A stretch of 64,000 nt of DNA from Poecilobothrus nobilitatus (Eukaryota > Arthropoda > Insecta > Diptera > Dolichopodidae): assembly GCA_947095535.1 (NCBI GenBank), contig OX352772.1:109514903-109578902 (forward strand). The letters are read 5' to 3'. The translations under genes and the position numbers were made by a program. Under the pieces are notes generated by a model. The model searched no databases, was not told the origin of the DNA, and saw only the letters and a program-made list of their open reading frames with translations. Positions 31,521-44,974 of this stretch are shown here, one piece after another (positions within the stretch are counted from its first letter, which is position 1; each line of letters starts with the position of its first letter).

Positions 31521-32179
31521 TTAAGTAGGCTGCTTATGTAGCAGGAAAATAAGGTCGGCCTTGTTTGTTTCACTTCTTAATCCTTCACACACACTATATT
31601 GGGATCTATTTGACAAATAATTTTTGAACCATTCATGTTCCTTACCAGTTACTTCAAGTTCATATAATATTCTGAGCAATGTTTTTCTATCTACGGCATC
31701 AAATGCTTTTTTTACATCAAAGAATACAGCCACCACTTTTTTATTTTTTTCAATACCAGACTGGATTTCAGCTACAAAATCAAATAAAGCTGCACCTGTA
31801 TTAGATTTTTTTTAAAGCCGTATTGACTCTTATTTGTTAGATTCTCTTTTTGTAAAAAATTTGTCAGTTGGCTATTAACATATGTTTCCAAAACTTTAGA
31901 GAAGGTAGTTGAAATGGAGATTGGTCGAAAATTATTTATATCTTCGGTATCACCCGATTTTTTATAAATGGGGATAACTTTATTTATTTTCATGGGACCT
32001 GGCACTATTTTTTGGTTCAGTGAAGCGTTAATTAACTGCATTATACAACTTGCCAATTCTTCTTTACACTCTTTTATTAACGATGAAGGAATCTCATCAT
32101 CACCCGCTGCTTTGGTATTGGATAAGCTGTTGATTATTTTTATTATTTCATATCGATTTATCGCACTCTGCGTTCTTTT
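31521..32179 (-). pseudogene. LINE reverse transcriptase, copy B
   Basis: Carries the same frameshift and the same loss of the YADD region as copy A, with VFFDVKKAFDAVD preserved at its N-terminal palm segment. Confidence 0.75.
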
Positions 32180-33213
32180 TTAGAACGCAGAACTTAGAAA
32201 CTTAGAATAGAAGTATTTCGTTTTAAAATATTCTGATTCTCTGTTCTGCACATATTTTTTATACCAGTAGTTTTTTCTTTCTATTAATTCTATACATTTT
32301 TCATTAATCCATGGTGCACAGAATTTACTATTTTTATTTTTTATTTTTCTAGAAACGGTAGCTCTTTTTAATATGTTTTTGACGTGTGATGTCAAATCAT
32401 CAGCAATTTCATTCACGTCATTTTCATTAATATAGTAATCTTTCATATGTTCTTTGATAATTCTATAGTTAATTGTTTTTATCAGATTACCATTGTTGTT
32501 TACTTTTCCTTGAATTTTTATATTTTTTAATTCTGTAATAATTCCGAGATGATCTGATACATCATGGTGGGATAGTGATACCTTGACATCAGCATTAGGA
32601 TCATTCATTATTATATGATCTAGGCAAGTTGGATTGGATTGGATTTTGGCCTTGTAACTGCTTTATGTAGGAAAAAATATGCATTGGATTCAACTATTGT
32701 TTTGTACACTTGAATATTTCTGTCGTAAGTATTGCAAATATTAAAATTAAAATCCCCTATGACTAAGCTATTATTGTTTTTTATGTTCTCCGGGCAAGTG
32801 CTAAATTTCTCAAGAAATACATAAATTTCTGAATTTAAATTTTGCGGTGGCCGATAAACATCTGTAATATTATATGTTTTTTTATTGTAGTGTATTTTTG
32901 TGGTAATAAAGCTGTTGCACTCATCACAATGCTCATTTTCATTTTTAAAGTTTACACTTTTATGAATAAAAATAGCCGCACCGCCACCTGATCTTGTCTT
33001 CCTACACGAAAATGTTTTTGAGTAATCTTTAATATTTACTAGGTCAACATCCACATCAATAATCCAGGGTTCACTTATTACTATAACGTGAATGATATAT
33101 TTGAGTTGATCCAGTATATAATTTATATTATCTACTTTATTGTTCAAGTAATAGCATACAGAAAAAATATCAAATAAATCCGTTGTAGTAAAATCAAAAT
33201 TTAAAAGTATCAA
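32180..33213 (-). pseudogene. LINE endonuclease, copy B, split by a one-base deletion
   Basis: In copy B the run GGATTTTTGG of copy A (about 5640-5648) reads GGATTTTGG. The frame therefore breaks into an N-terminal 197-residue part (32620-33213, through GDFNFNI) and a C-terminal 142-residue part (32180-32608, from the LDH-distal Met to the SDHLGI motif). One residue also changes in SDH-F/L-GI. The break is private to copy B. Confidence 0.8.
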
Positions 33214-33408
33214 TAAAACATTGAAATTCTTCTTTACAACATATAAAAAGAATAAAAAATTCTTGTCTAAAATAGTGAAAAATAAAAATAAAAATAAAAA
33301 ATTTTATCTACGTAAATTTTAATAAAAACTATTTGCGGTTTAAATTTTAAATTTTAATTATTGTGAAAAAAAAATCGTGCTAAAATTGCTTCAAATAAAA
33401 GAAATAAA

Positions 33409-34452
33409 GTGTTTGATCAAAACAGAGAACTAAAAATGAGTGAAATGGAACAACAATTAATTGCTCAAGTTCAGGCCTTGACAGCACAACTCAATGAGCA
33501 AAGTGCAAGAATAAATAGTATTAATCAAACTGAATTTTCTCTAACTGCAGATCAAATTATTAGAAACTTTAATGAGATTCCACCTTTCTCAGGTGAGAAT
33601 TCACTTAAATTAAAAACATTTTTAAAAACAGTGGAGGACGTAGAGTCCTTATGTGGTACCAACAACATACCACTAAAACAATATTGTCTAAGAAAAGTGG
33701 TTAATACAAAAATTATTGGAAAAGCAAAAACATCTATTTTGGAGATTCCTGAACATCGCAGAAATTGGACAACTGCTCGTGAAACATTAATGGTTCGATT
33801 TCGACCGAAGCAGACAATTCACAGACTGTTATTTCAAGCAAAAGAATTAAAAGTAAGTAGTTTTAAGGATTTATTTTGTAGATTAAGTAATATTAAAAGC
33901 GAATGTACAGAAATGTGTGATTATGATAATGAAGAAGCCTTTACATATGAAAGTATTGATAGAGAAATTGTACAAATTCTAAAGTCTAAGTTAATTCCAA
34001 TATTGCAAATTCAAATTGAGAACTCAAAAACTCTATTTGAGTTAGATAATCAATTTTGTCAATCCGAAATTTATTATTCATACGAAGTTATAAAACAATA
34101 ATTTCGTCTTTCAAAATTCAATTCAAAATCCAAAAAACCGGTTCATAAATATAAAAGCGAATCTAACAATAATTATCACTCCAATTATAATAATAATTAT
34201 CATAATCAAAACTACCAACATTTTAATAATAAATATAGAAATAACTATAATACTAGCTCAAACCAAGTAAGATATAACCATAATAATAATTATAACAGGA
34301 CAAACCAAAATAGAATAAATCAATATAATAGAAATTATTCGAATTCAGGACAGTATAGGTACAACAACCATAATAATGAACAAATGGAGGTCGACGTGGT
34401 AAGTCAAGAAGTAAATTTTACAGACTTGCCTCGGAAAACAGACTCCCAATAA
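33409..34452 (+). pseudogene. gag: Gag, copy B, same in-frame stop
   Basis: The 230-residue capsid part translates identically to copy A. TAA at 34099-34101, then the Asn/Tyr-rich tail open to 34452. Confidence 0.75.
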
Positions 34453-36242
34453 TTAAACTTACTTTTGACCATATAAAAATAAATTGTTTAATAGACTCAG
34501 GTTCAGATACCAGTCTTATTAAACCTGGCATCTTAAATTATGCAACCCAAAATTTAGTTAAACCGGTTGTATATAATTCTTTAGGCGGTCCAAATAGCGT
34601 GACACAGAAGTTGATCACACCTATCCCAAAAGAATTGAAAAGAAGAAGGTACATTAAAATGGAAAGTATTTCCTCTAAAGAGTAAGAAATACGATGTTAT
34701 AATTGGCATAAACTTTCTAATATCCTTCGAATCTAAAATCGACATTAAAAACCAATGTCTTTTAATATTTTCAAAATATAAGATTCCGTTTGAAAATCTT
34801 AACTACCCTCGTGAATTTGCCGAAGCAAATCACTTAGAACCTATAAAAACTCCAAAGAGGAAATTTTAAATAAAATTAACCAAAATCATTTAAATAATGA
34901 AGAAAAAAATAAATTAAAATAACTTTTATCAAAAAATATCAATCTTTTTTATAATGAAGGAGAAAATTTAACATCAACCCATGAAATAAAGCATGAAATA
35001 AAATTAAAAAATAATGCACCAATTTATTGTAAAAGCTACCGCTATCCTAAAATACATGAGGAAGAGGTAGAAAAGCAAATTAAAGATATGTTAAAACAAA
35101 AAATAATTAAGGAATCTAACTCGCCATAAAATTCACCAGTTTGGGTTGTTCCAAAGAAAATGGACAATTCCAATATAAAAAAATGGCGTATAGTAATTGA
35201 CTATAGGAAATTGAATGACATCACAATTGATGACAAGTTCCCTATACCTAACATCGATAATATTCTGGACAAGCTAGGCCGAGCGCAATACTTTACAACG
35301 CTCGACTTGATAAAACGTTTTCATCAAATCGAGATGAAACCGGAAGACCAGAAAAAAACTGCTTTCTCTACTCCATTTGGACATTACGAATATATTCGAA
35401 TGCCCTTTGGATTAAAGAATGCACCAGCCACTTTCCAACGGCTGATGAATTCTATATTAAGAGAATCTGCATAGTATATCTGGACGACATACTTATTTTT
35501 AGTACGTCTCTACAAGAGCACTTAGATAACTTAAATAAAATTTTTAATGCTCTAAAAAAAGCAAATCTTAAAGTGCAAATCGACAAATGTAATTTTCTTT
35601 GCAAAGAAACAGAATACCTTGAACATATTCTAACCCAAAATGGCGTGAAACCTAATCCTAAGAAAATCAAGAATATAATGGAATTAAAACTACCAACAGA
35701 TAAAATATTTTTTAGGCATAACTGGGTTTTATAGAAAATTTATACAAAATTATGCGAAAATAGCTCAACCGTTAACAAAATACTTAAAAAAAGAAGCTAA
35801 AATAAATACCGTAGACCCAACTTATATTAATGCTTTTGAGCAATTAAAATTACTTTTAACATCTCATCCAATTTTAAAGTATCCTGATTTTAGCAAACCA
35901 TTCAAAATAAATACCGATGCTAGTCAATTCGCCATTGACGCTGTGCTTTTACAGGACAATCATCCTATTGCATATGCTAGCAGAACTTTAAGTAACCACG
36001 AAATCAGATACAGTAAAACTGAAAAAGAACTTTTGGCTTTAGTTTGGGGAGTAACATACTTTCGACCATATATCTATGGCGAAGAATTTGAACTTCAAAC
36101 TGACCACCAAGCACTAAAATGGCTTCATACCAAGTACTTGGGAAAAGATTTAAATCCAAGATTGCAATTATCTTTTCCCAAGTACTTATATTTTCCCAAG
36201 ATTGCAATTATCTTTAATTGCACAGATGGATACTATTCTTAG
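34434..36242 (+). pseudogene. pol: Protease, reverse transcriptase and RNase H, copy B
   Basis: Same motifs and lesions as 7441-9249: DSG active site near 34494, a frame change after it, stops at the positions matching 7927 and 8134, VYLDDILIF after a frameshift, and the rearranged RNase H end with its stop at 36240-36242. Differences include four substitutions in two adjacent pairs (35795-35796 and 35811-35812), giving KKEAKINTVDP versus KKDSKINTSDP in copy A. Confidence 0.82.
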
Positions 36243-36271
36243 GTGAATATAATATAAAAATATAATATTTA

Positions 36272-37409
36272 AAAGGTAAGGATAATAAAATTGCTGATTT
36301 TCTTAGTAGAATAAATACAGATAAAAACGAAATAAATGAACTGACCGAGACGTTCAGTCTTAACGAAGGGAGAGAAACCTTCGAAATAAATAATAATGAC
36401 GAAAACAATGACAATACTTCTCTTAAACTGACTATTCATTCACAAGAAGAAGAACAACTTGACCATATTCCAATTTTAGAAACTATAGTTAATAGATTTA
36501 AAACTCAAATAATAATTTCCCATAATTTTATTCAAGAATTTGAAAATCATCTAGATGGTAAACGAAGAATTTACATTAGTCCTGACTTTACTGAACCAGA
36601 ACTTATCAACAAATTAAAATCTTATATAGCAGACTCCAAAATTGCTATCTTTACCCAAATATCAGATCATGATTACAATATTATTCAACAAATATTAATA
36701 AAGAACTTTCCTAATACCAAATTTATAAAATGTACTTACTTTGCACAAGACATAAAATCGGAAGAAGAACTTATAAAAATTTTATCTTTGCATCACAAAA
36801 AACAAAAACATCCGGGAATTATTTCATTATACGAATATTTAAAATATAAAGTTTATGACAAACAACTAGAAATAACAATTAATAGAATTACTAACAACTG
36901 TGAAATTTGCAGTAAAGGCAAATATGACAGAAACCCTATTAAACCCAAATTCAAAAAAAACAGAAATCCCAGTGGAAAAAAACCAAATTATTCATATTGA
37001 CACTTATACCAATAAGAAACAAAATTTCTTAGTTTTCATTGATAAATTCACCAAATACGCAACTGCATATCCGTTAGAACACAAAAACCATACAGAATTA
37101 ATTGAAAAACTTAAAATGTACTTTAACCATAAAAAACCAAAAAAATTAATTGCAGATAACGAAGTTAATAATATGTACGTCAAAGAATTTTTATCACAAG
37201 AAAATATCGAACTTCATTTGGTTAAACCAAACAGCCACACTGGAAATTCTAACGTAGAAAGATTAAATAACACCATAATGGAAAGATTACGTATTTTAAA
37301 TTTAGAAGAACAACTTCCCATTAGAATTCAAATGTTAAACGCTATAAAAAATTACAACAACCTATACCATAGTATAATTGAAACCACTCCACAAAGGTTC
37401 AGAAAATAA
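36272..37409 (+). pseudogene. pol: Integrase, copy B, frameshifted
   Basis: An A run of eight instead of seven (about 36952-36960) shifts the frame between the HHCC zinc domain (Met at 36788) and the catalytic core with the D, D and E residues (frame 36900-37409). Copy A is uninterrupted here, so the insertion is private to copy B, or a homopolymer sequencing error. Confidence 0.8.
36361..36374 (+). promoter_or_regulatory. Possible central polypurine tract, copy B
   Basis: TAACGAAGGGAGAG, the same 14-mer as before the 3' LTR-like segment of this copy (39068-39081). Confidence 0.4.
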
Positions 37410-37713
37410 TTTTATTTCATCTGATATTATATACAACAATTTAATTAAATCCCAAGAAAAACGTTTAATAAAACATAATAAAAATAGGGAAGACTATAGA
37501 GAAATTCGAAAAATAGGATATATAAAAAACTACAAATGTCTCAAGCACAAAGATCAACCTAAATTTAGAAAATACAAATTAAATAATGTACACCCTATTA
37601 ACATTAAAAGACCTTTAAAATTTTCAGACAATCTCGATAACGAAAGTACTTCTACTATTTCTAACGTTACTTCCGCTAGCACGAACGAGTCAACTACAAG
37701 TAGAGAAAATTGA
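37378..37713 (+). pseudogene. pol: Integrase C-terminal tail, copy B
   Basis: Identical in translation to 10384-10719, with the same frame change relative to the catalytic core. Confidence 0.7.
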
Positions 37714-37771
37714 AACAAACAATGGTTATACGATTATTCAAATACTAATTCCAAAAACATTTAATTACTCT

Positions 37772-39043
37772 TTGCATATTATTGATCTAAATGAAATAGA
37801 CAACTTAATAAGTGAAATAAAAAGAAGTTCATCCCTTTTTACAACAAATACAAGCAATCGCTTACTAAAGGAAATTGACAAATTAGAAGACAAATTAGCT
37901 ACCTTGAAAAACGGGCATCATACAATACAAAAACGTGGACTTTTTAACTTTTTCGGAACAATTAGTAAATGGCTAACTGGAACTATGGGCAACGACGACA
38001 GACAAGTCATAAACCAACATTTGCAATCCTTTGAATATAATAACGACAACTTTATTAAAAATATGAACGAACAAGTACAAATCAATAATAATTTCAACAA
38101 CTCCATAAATAAATTACTAGATAACATTCAACAAGACAGACAATTAATAAAAAATATGCTAAAAAACGAAGTTGACGAAAACGCTTTAAAAATTTCACTT
38201 TTTGACTTAAAATTAAATATACCACAGATAAATAAAATTATAGAGGACTTACAAGATAATATAATTCTTTCAAATTTAAATATTATCCATCCATCTCTTC
38301 TAAATCACGAAGAGATAATTAATTTTAAAATAAACTCTGAGAAATTAAAACATATTAAAGTAGGATTTTCAAGAACAACTACTAACAAATTAATATTCTT
38401 AATTAAAATTCCTTTCAAACTAACCTCTATTAACAAAAAACTAATTACACCTTTAGCTAATGAAAATAATTGCAATATAATAGATTCTTCAATAACAAAA
38501 ACTTTAGAATTTCGTAACGAACTCTATGAATACGATGAAACCAAAGCTCTTCATCAATTAAGAAAAATTAATCATTGTAAAAAAATTAAAAATTGTAAAA
38601 CTTTAAAAAATTGTAATAATGAAATAATTGAAATCGATGATAGCAGTATACTAGTACAATTGGCAAAAAATGTAATACTAACTTCTAAATGTGATGAAAG
38701 AAAAATGAATCTTAAAGGTAACTATTTTGTAAAATTTTATAATTGTAGTATTAGTTTAGATAATAAGAGTTTTTATAATGAGATAACAGAAATAAAAAAT
38801 AAATTTGTATTGTCAAATCTAGATTATAAACCAGCAAATAATTCTTACAGTTTTAATGAAATTATATCAGAAACAAAGAAAAATATAGATCAAATTGAAA
38901 AATTGAAATTTAAAATAAATGTATTGTCAATGTATTGTATTATTGTCATAAAATTAACTGTAACAATAACTGTAATATCAATAATATCTATTGTATGTTT
39001 TATGAATTGTAAAATAAAAAAATATTGGATCGATTTTAAATGA
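37772..39043 (+). CDS. env: Errantivirus envelope open frame, copy B
   Basis: 423 residues, differing from copy A in the residue right after the KR cleavage-like site, which is Gly here, the expected first fusion-peptide residue. The C-terminal membrane anchor (about 385-411) is present. It again lacks a visible signal peptide at this Met. Confidence 0.8.
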   Translation: MHIIDLNEIDNLISEIKRSSSLFTTNTSNRLLKEIDKLEDKLATLKNGHHTIQKRGLFNFFGTISKWLTGTMGNDDRQVINQHLQSFEYNNDNFIKNMNEQVQINNNFNNSINKLLDNIQQDRQLIKNMLKNEVDENALKISLFDLKLNIPQINKIIEDLQDNIILSNLNIIHPSLLNHEEIINFKINSEKLKHIKVGFSRTTTNKLIFLIKIPFKLTSINKKLITPLANENNCNIIDSSITKTLEFRNELYEYDETKALHQLRKINHCKKIKNCKTLKNCNNEIIEIDDSSILVQLAKNVILTSKCDERKMNLKGNYFVKFYNCSISLDNKSFYNEITEIKNKFVLSNLDYKPANNSYSFNEIISETKKNIDQIEKLKFKINVLSMYCIIVIKLTVTITVISIISIVCFMNCKIKKYWIDFK

Positions 39044-39067
39044 AAAGATTCAGGAGAATCTTAACTC

Positions 39068-39434
39068 TAACGAAGGGAGAGTTATATGTAAGAACAAATC
39101 GGTAACAAATAAAAAATGTCTCAGCAACGTGACAAATTTGCCAACGTTGCGAGAAACATTTAATAATGATTTTCCCAGGGAAAATCATTCCCACAATATT
39201 ATTCTTTATTAATTTAAATATATCATATTTCAGAAATATTTCGCAAGTATTGTAAAGTAATTAATCAGCAAATCGATTCAATATAAATTACCTTAATTTT
39301 AGTTAATTAGAGTAGTATATTTTGTAATACCATTATTAACAGTTCTAACTAAAGTTAGAACCATTTTTAATAAATATAAATATTAATCTAAAGATTAATG
39401 TGTGTTTTATTTTTGTTGATAATTTTTTTTTATT
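39068..39434 (+). repeat. Polypurine tract and putative 3' LTR, copy B
   Basis: Counterpart of 12074-12440 with the same four inverted repeats, starting TAACGAAGGGAGAG then TTATATGT. No second LTR is found upstream of this gag either. Confidence 0.45.
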
Positions 39435-39449
39435 GTCAACTAGGTAAAA

Positions 39450-40079
39450 TTAAATATAAAAGTTGCGTTCATTGACTAAAAATTCTGCTGGGATTCCACA
39501 TATTTCTATCTCCTTGCAAATTTTTTTCTGCTTCATTTTTTCCATTTCAATTCTGTTGTAATGTATATCACTTTTAAGCGTTTTAATTTCATTTCTCAAA
39601 CATATATTTTCTTCAATAATTCCATCGATGAATTCTTTAATTTAAGCAATTTCATTTTCAAATTTTTGGAAGTCAGCTAATTGTGTTTTCTGATTGGCAA
39701 GTATAAGTTCTATTTTCTTATCAATTGTTCCAACATCAATTATAATATCTGTTTTTTTATTTATGCTTGTAGTACTTGATGTGCTGGGTTTGTTTATTGA
39801 TTTTCTTTTTTGTTGATTATTTTTACACTGACGACAAAACCAGATTTTCTCATGATTCTGGGTAAGTTCCTTGACTTCTTCAATATCCAATCCGCAACAA
39901 GTATAACAGAACCATTTCTTGCAATCTCCGTCACATTGCAGTCCACCATTCACTCTAAAATAATTTTTTTTGTTGCACTTCATACAAATTTTACTATCAT
40001 TCGCCAATGTTGTTTTGACGTTTTTAACTTTGGAATGGTGTTTGTAACCACCAAAAGGAAGCGAGTTAGATTTGGACAT
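39450..40079 (-). pseudogene. LINE ORF1 with PHD finger, copy B
   Basis: Same chimeric frame as 12456-13085. One residue differs inside the zinc finger (KICMKC for KICIKC), leaving all zinc ligands intact. The stop after the coiled coil is conserved. Confidence 0.7.
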
Positions 40080-40950
40080 GTATATATATTCTGAATCAGG
40101 ATCAGCTCCTGATTCGATTTAACGATGTCCGTCCGTCCGTCCGTCCGTTCGCACGATAACTCAAAAACTAATAAAGCTATCTTGATGAAATTTATATAGT
40201 AGGTTACTAATTACGAAAGGAAGGCTAAGTTCGAATCTGGACAAAATCGGTCCATGGGTTCGGATTCTGGAAGCTTCCGAATGATTCCGGAGCAAACGAG
40301 ATTATCTCCAAAACCAACAAAAATAGAACCTTTAAATTTTTACACAATGATGTTCCTTCCCGTTCGATTTATGTTTCTGAAATTTAAGAGGATTTGGTCC
40401 ATGGGTTTAGATTTTGGAAGCTTCCGAACGAGCACCAGAGCAAATTAGATTATCTCCAAAACCAATAAAGGTATAACCTTCAAATTTAGCAGAGTGGTGT
40501 TCTTTCATGTTTTATTTAAGTCTCTGAAATTTGAGAGGATTTGGTTCATGAGCCCCAGAGCAAGCAAATATATCTCCACAATCAACTAAGATATAACCTT
40601 TAAATTTGGCAGAGTGGTGTTCTTTCATGTTTTATTTAAGTCTCTGAAATTTGAGAGGATTTGGTTCATGGGTTCTTATCTTGGAAGCTTCCGAACGAAC
40701 CCTAGAGCAAACGAATATATCTCCACAACCAACAAAGATAGAACCTTTGTTTTTAGTACAAGAGTGTGCTGTTATGTTTCCTTTTCTATAAAATTGGAAA
40801 CTGACATTTGAAAGAATTTGAACCATGAATTCGTATTTTGGAAGCTTCCGAACGAGCTCTAGAGCAAACGAGATTTTCTCCAAAATCAACAATGATAGAA
40901 CCTTTAAATTTTTTACAATGATGTTCCTTCTCGTTTGATTTATGTCTCTG
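40022..40950 (+). mobile_element. DINE-like element, truncated at both ends, copy B
   Basis: Counterpart of 13028-13989 without the ~35-bp TAGAACCTTTAAATT duplication. The same two truncation junctions show that both are older than the segmental duplication. Confidence 0.8.
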
Positions 40951-41870
40951 GCGGGTGTCGAATGTCTCTTAGCTTCGGGCGGGTGTCGAAGAAATTTGGA
41001 TGCAATATGTTACCCGGATTCGGCCCAGATATGGCGGTTTTATGGTCTGAAAGCATACCTGTGAGAAAACTTTATGAAGTTCCGGTAACCCGTTTAGGCG
41101 CGAGAGTCGAACGAAGTTCACTAATTTTTTTTGTTGTCCTGCTTAAACTGTTTAATCAATTGATTTCAAAATTAGCAAAATTGTTGGTCTTTAGCAGAAA
41201 AGCTCACTACTTTAATTTAGTTACGATCCATTAACCCGTTACGGCACCAGGGCTCAGTGAACTATTTTAATTAACTTTGTTGTCCCGCTTAAACGGTTTG
41301 ACGAATTGAGTTGAACATTTTCAAAAGTGTAGGCCTTCACCACAGAAGTTCACTCAGTTGATTTGGTTAAAATCCATTACCTCTTTTCGGCAACAGTCTT
41401 TTCAATTTCTTTGTTGTCGTGCTTAAACTGTTTGAACAATTGAGTTGAAAACTTACAAAAGTGTAGGTCTTTACTTTTACTTGTAGGTCTTTTTACTTTT
41501 ATCTTTACTGTTTTTAATATTCCATAAAAACCTTTCAATGCAAATTTCTAATATATAACAGTAATTAAAATAACCATATTAAGTATCTTAAGAATATTGT
41601 GATTAAGTATTAACAACATTATATTTTCGGCCGTTGTGAAAAAACAGAAACATTTTCCTACATACGACAATCATCATGTCATCATTCAGAAATACATTAC
41701 TTATATGTGGTCTACCTATATAAGATGCATGTGTATAACATATTTCTAAAAAAATATCATTGAAATATGTACATATAGTATGTATAATATATCCATATAT
41801 TTAAAAATACTATAAACATAATCAATTAAATTAGAAAACATTCACATTTCTGTACAATATTTAATCAAAA
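40951..41870. repeat. Second minisatellite fragment and AT-rich spacer, copy B
   Basis: Counterpart of 13990-14911: three to four ~145-bp monomers followed by the GGCCGTTGTGAAAA spacer. A few bases are deleted near 41840 relative to copy A. No gene. Confidence 0.7.
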
Positions 41871-44183
41871 ACAAGTAAATGTAACAGTAAGTCGATGCAA
41901 CCGACTTATTAATACCCTACACCTGAATAATTCGAATTAAATTAACAATCCATAAGTGTTTTTGGCAGCTGCTTGAACTTCTTCCCTTTTCTGTCTTATT
42001 CAACTCGAATTTCAAGAACGTAAAAGAGGCATCCGCTTGGGATATTCTTGACACCCTTGTATAAAATTTTAAGTTTCTATCTTAATTATTTTCGAAGATT
42101 GGTAGGCCTTGGGATGTTTGTGTCAGCTACCCGAATTGCCACTCCAATTCATCGAATCCATCTCAGGAACATAAAGAAAACTTGCCAGAACACCATTCTA
42201 TTAAATTTAAAGGTTCTACTTTTGTTGGTTTTGGAGATATGCTCGTTGCTCTTGTGCTCGTCCGGAAGTTTCCAAAATACGAACCCATGGTTCAAATTCT
42301 TTCAAATGTCAGTTTCCAATTTTACAGAAAAGGAAACATAACAGAACACCTTTGTACTAAAAATAAAAGTTCTATCTTTGTTGGTTGTGGAGATATACTC
42401 GTTTGATCTGGGGCTCGTCCGGAAGCTTCCAAGATTTGAATCCATGGACCAAATCCTCACAAATTTCAGAAACATAAATCAAACATGAAGGAACACCATT
42501 CTGCCTAATTTAAAGGTTATATCTTTGTTGCATTTGGAGATAATATCATTTGCTCTGAGGCTCGTTCGGAAGCTTTCAAAATCCGAACCCAAAGACCAAA
42601 TTCTCTCAAATTTCAGAGGCCTAAATCATACATGAAAGAACACCATTATGCCAAAAGTAAAGGTTATATATTTGTTGTTTTTGGAGATAATCTCATTTGC
42701 TCTGGGGCTCGTTCGGAAGCTTCCAAAATCCAAACCCATGGACCACATCCTCTTAAATTTTAGAGACATAAATCAAACTGGAAGAAACATCATTATAAAA
42801 AATTTAAAGGTTCTATCTTTATTGGTTTTGGAGATAATCTCGTTTGCTCTGGGGCTCGTTCGGAAGTTTCCAAAACCCGAACCCATAGACCAAATCTTCT
42901 CACATTTCAGAGACTTAAATAAAACATGAAAGAACACCACCCTGCCAAATTTAAAGGTTATATCTTTGTTGGTTTTGGAGATAATCTCATTTGCTCTGCT
43001 GCTCGTTCGGAAGCTTCCAAATCCAAACCCATGGACCAAATCCTCTTAAATTTCAGAGGCCTAAATCATATATGAAAGAACACCATTCTGCCAAAAGTAA
43101 AGGTTATATCTTTATTGGTTTTGGAGATAATCTCATTTGCTCTGGGGCTCGTTCGGAAGCTTCCAAATCCAAACCCATGGACCAAATCCTCTTAAATTTC
43201 AGAGACATAAATCGAACGGGAAGGAACACCACCCTGCCAAATTTAAAGGTTATATCTTTGTTGGTTTTGGAGATAATCTCATTTGCTCTGGTGCTCGTTC
43301 GGAAGCTTCCAAATCCAAACCCATGGACCAAATCCTCTTAAATTTCAGAGGCCTAAATCATACATGAAAGAACACCACCCTGCCAAATTTAAAGGTTATA
43401 TCTTTGTTGGTTTTGGAGATAATCTCATTTGCTCTGGTGCTCGTTCGGAAGCTTCCAAATCCAAACCCATGAACCAAATCCTCTTAAATTTCAGAGGCCT
43501 AAATCATACATGAAAGAACACCATTCTGCCAAAAGTAAAGGTTCTATCTTTATTGGTTTTGGAGATAATCTCGTTTGCTCTGGGGCTCGTTTGGAAGTTT
43601 CCAAAAGCCGAACCCATGGACCAAATCTTCTCACATTTCAGAGACTTAAATAAAACATGAAAGAACACCACCCTGCCAAATTTAAAGGTTCTATCTTTGT
43701 TGGTTTTGGAGATAATCTCATTTGCTCTGGTGCTTGTTCGGAAGCTTCCAAAACCCAAACCCATGGACCAAATCCTCTTAAATTTCCGAGACATAAATCG
43801 AACGGGAAGAAACATCATTGTACAAAATTTGAAGGTTCTATCTTTGTTGCTTTTGGAGATAATCTCGTTTGCGGAGATTATCTCCAAAAGCCCGGAATCA
43901 TTCGGAAGCTTCCAGAATCCGAACCCATGGACGGATTTTGTCCAGATTCGAACTTAGCCTTTCTTTCGTAATTAGTAACCTACTATATAAATTTCATCAA
44001 GATAGCATCATTATTTTTTGAGTTATCGTGCGTACGGACGGACGGACGGACATCGCTAAATCGACTCCGGCGGTGATCCTGATTCAGAATATATATACAT
44101 GTCTATACCTAACTCGCTTCCTTTTGGTGGTTACAAACACCATACCAAAGTTAATATACCCTATACTTTAGGTGTAGGGTATA
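41871..44183 (-). mobile_element. DINE-like element, complete, minus strand, copy B
   Basis: Counterpart of 14912-16935, 289 bp longer because two further ~146-bp monomers lie at about 43066-43357, partly offset by a shorter GGAC microsatellite. It includes the 41-nt hairpin at 43850-43890 and both element ends. Confidence 0.82.
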
Positions 44184-44974
44184 ATGAGTACATATCTACA
44201 TATTTAAAGAACCTTACATTCTTATCCATATACAATTTTTACACATATTTTTAGCCAATCACTTTGAAAACATAATTAGAAAAAGTAAACGTAAAAAAAT
44301 TCTGGTTGATTTACAAAGATAAAAACAGTCACGTATTTTTTATATTGAAAATATGTTAAACAGAGCGTGAGAAAATAATTTAAACAGAAATTTTTTCAAA
44401 ATTTGAAGAGCTGTTGTTGCTGTAGGATCTCCAACGGTGAGGGTACATAAAAAAGTTGTTCTACAACATTATTCTGTAAATAAACCTATGCATAGTTAAT
44501 ATTTCATTGCTCTTTATTAAACAGTATATAAGTTTTATAAACAGACGGAGGGACAGAGCGAACCTAATAGCAAATTTTTCAAAATGTGTTTAAAAGGATA
44601 ATTCACAAAAACATGAAGTGACATTACTTACGAGAAACATGTATTACATTATGGTCTTTTATAATTCAAATGCGATTTTATGTTTCGGTATTAACGAATA
44701 TATTGTGAAAACTCACTTCTCCGTAATTGTGTACTCAATAGATTATTGATTCCGTTAAAGATTTCTTGTAGACGAATTGTCTCTAATTCTTCGCTCTGTT
44801 TATACAATTTAACTAAATGTAATAAAAAATAGAATATTAACTACCAGCATCTGTAAATGTATAGTAATAAGTTAACTATATTAATTAAATTATATTAACG
44901 CAGAAACAAAAGTTAGTAATATTTATTTTATAAAGCCACTAATATACTCCGGGCAACACCGGGTACTCTGCTAG
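44184..44974 (+). mobile_element. Segment with Helitron-type 3' end, copy B
   Basis: Counterpart of 16936-17723, ending in the CCGG hairpin and CTAG (44971-44974). There are a few substitutions and a 3-bp insertion near 44650. Confidence 0.45.

Larger units (their letters stand above)
30457..33300 (-). mobile_element. CR1-group LINE, copy B
   Basis: Same organisation and same 3' junction as 3455-6300. It is one AAAAAT unit shorter at the simple repeat beyond its 5' end, and it has small homopolymer-length differences. Confidence 0.8.
33300..39434 (+). mobile_element. Errantivirus-like Ty3/Gypsy provirus, copy B
   Basis: Same structure as the copy A provirus, including the missing 5' LTR, the gag stop, the pol lesions and the RNase H rearrangement. 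It is therefore a duplicate of an already dead insertion rather than a second transposition event. Confidence 0.88.
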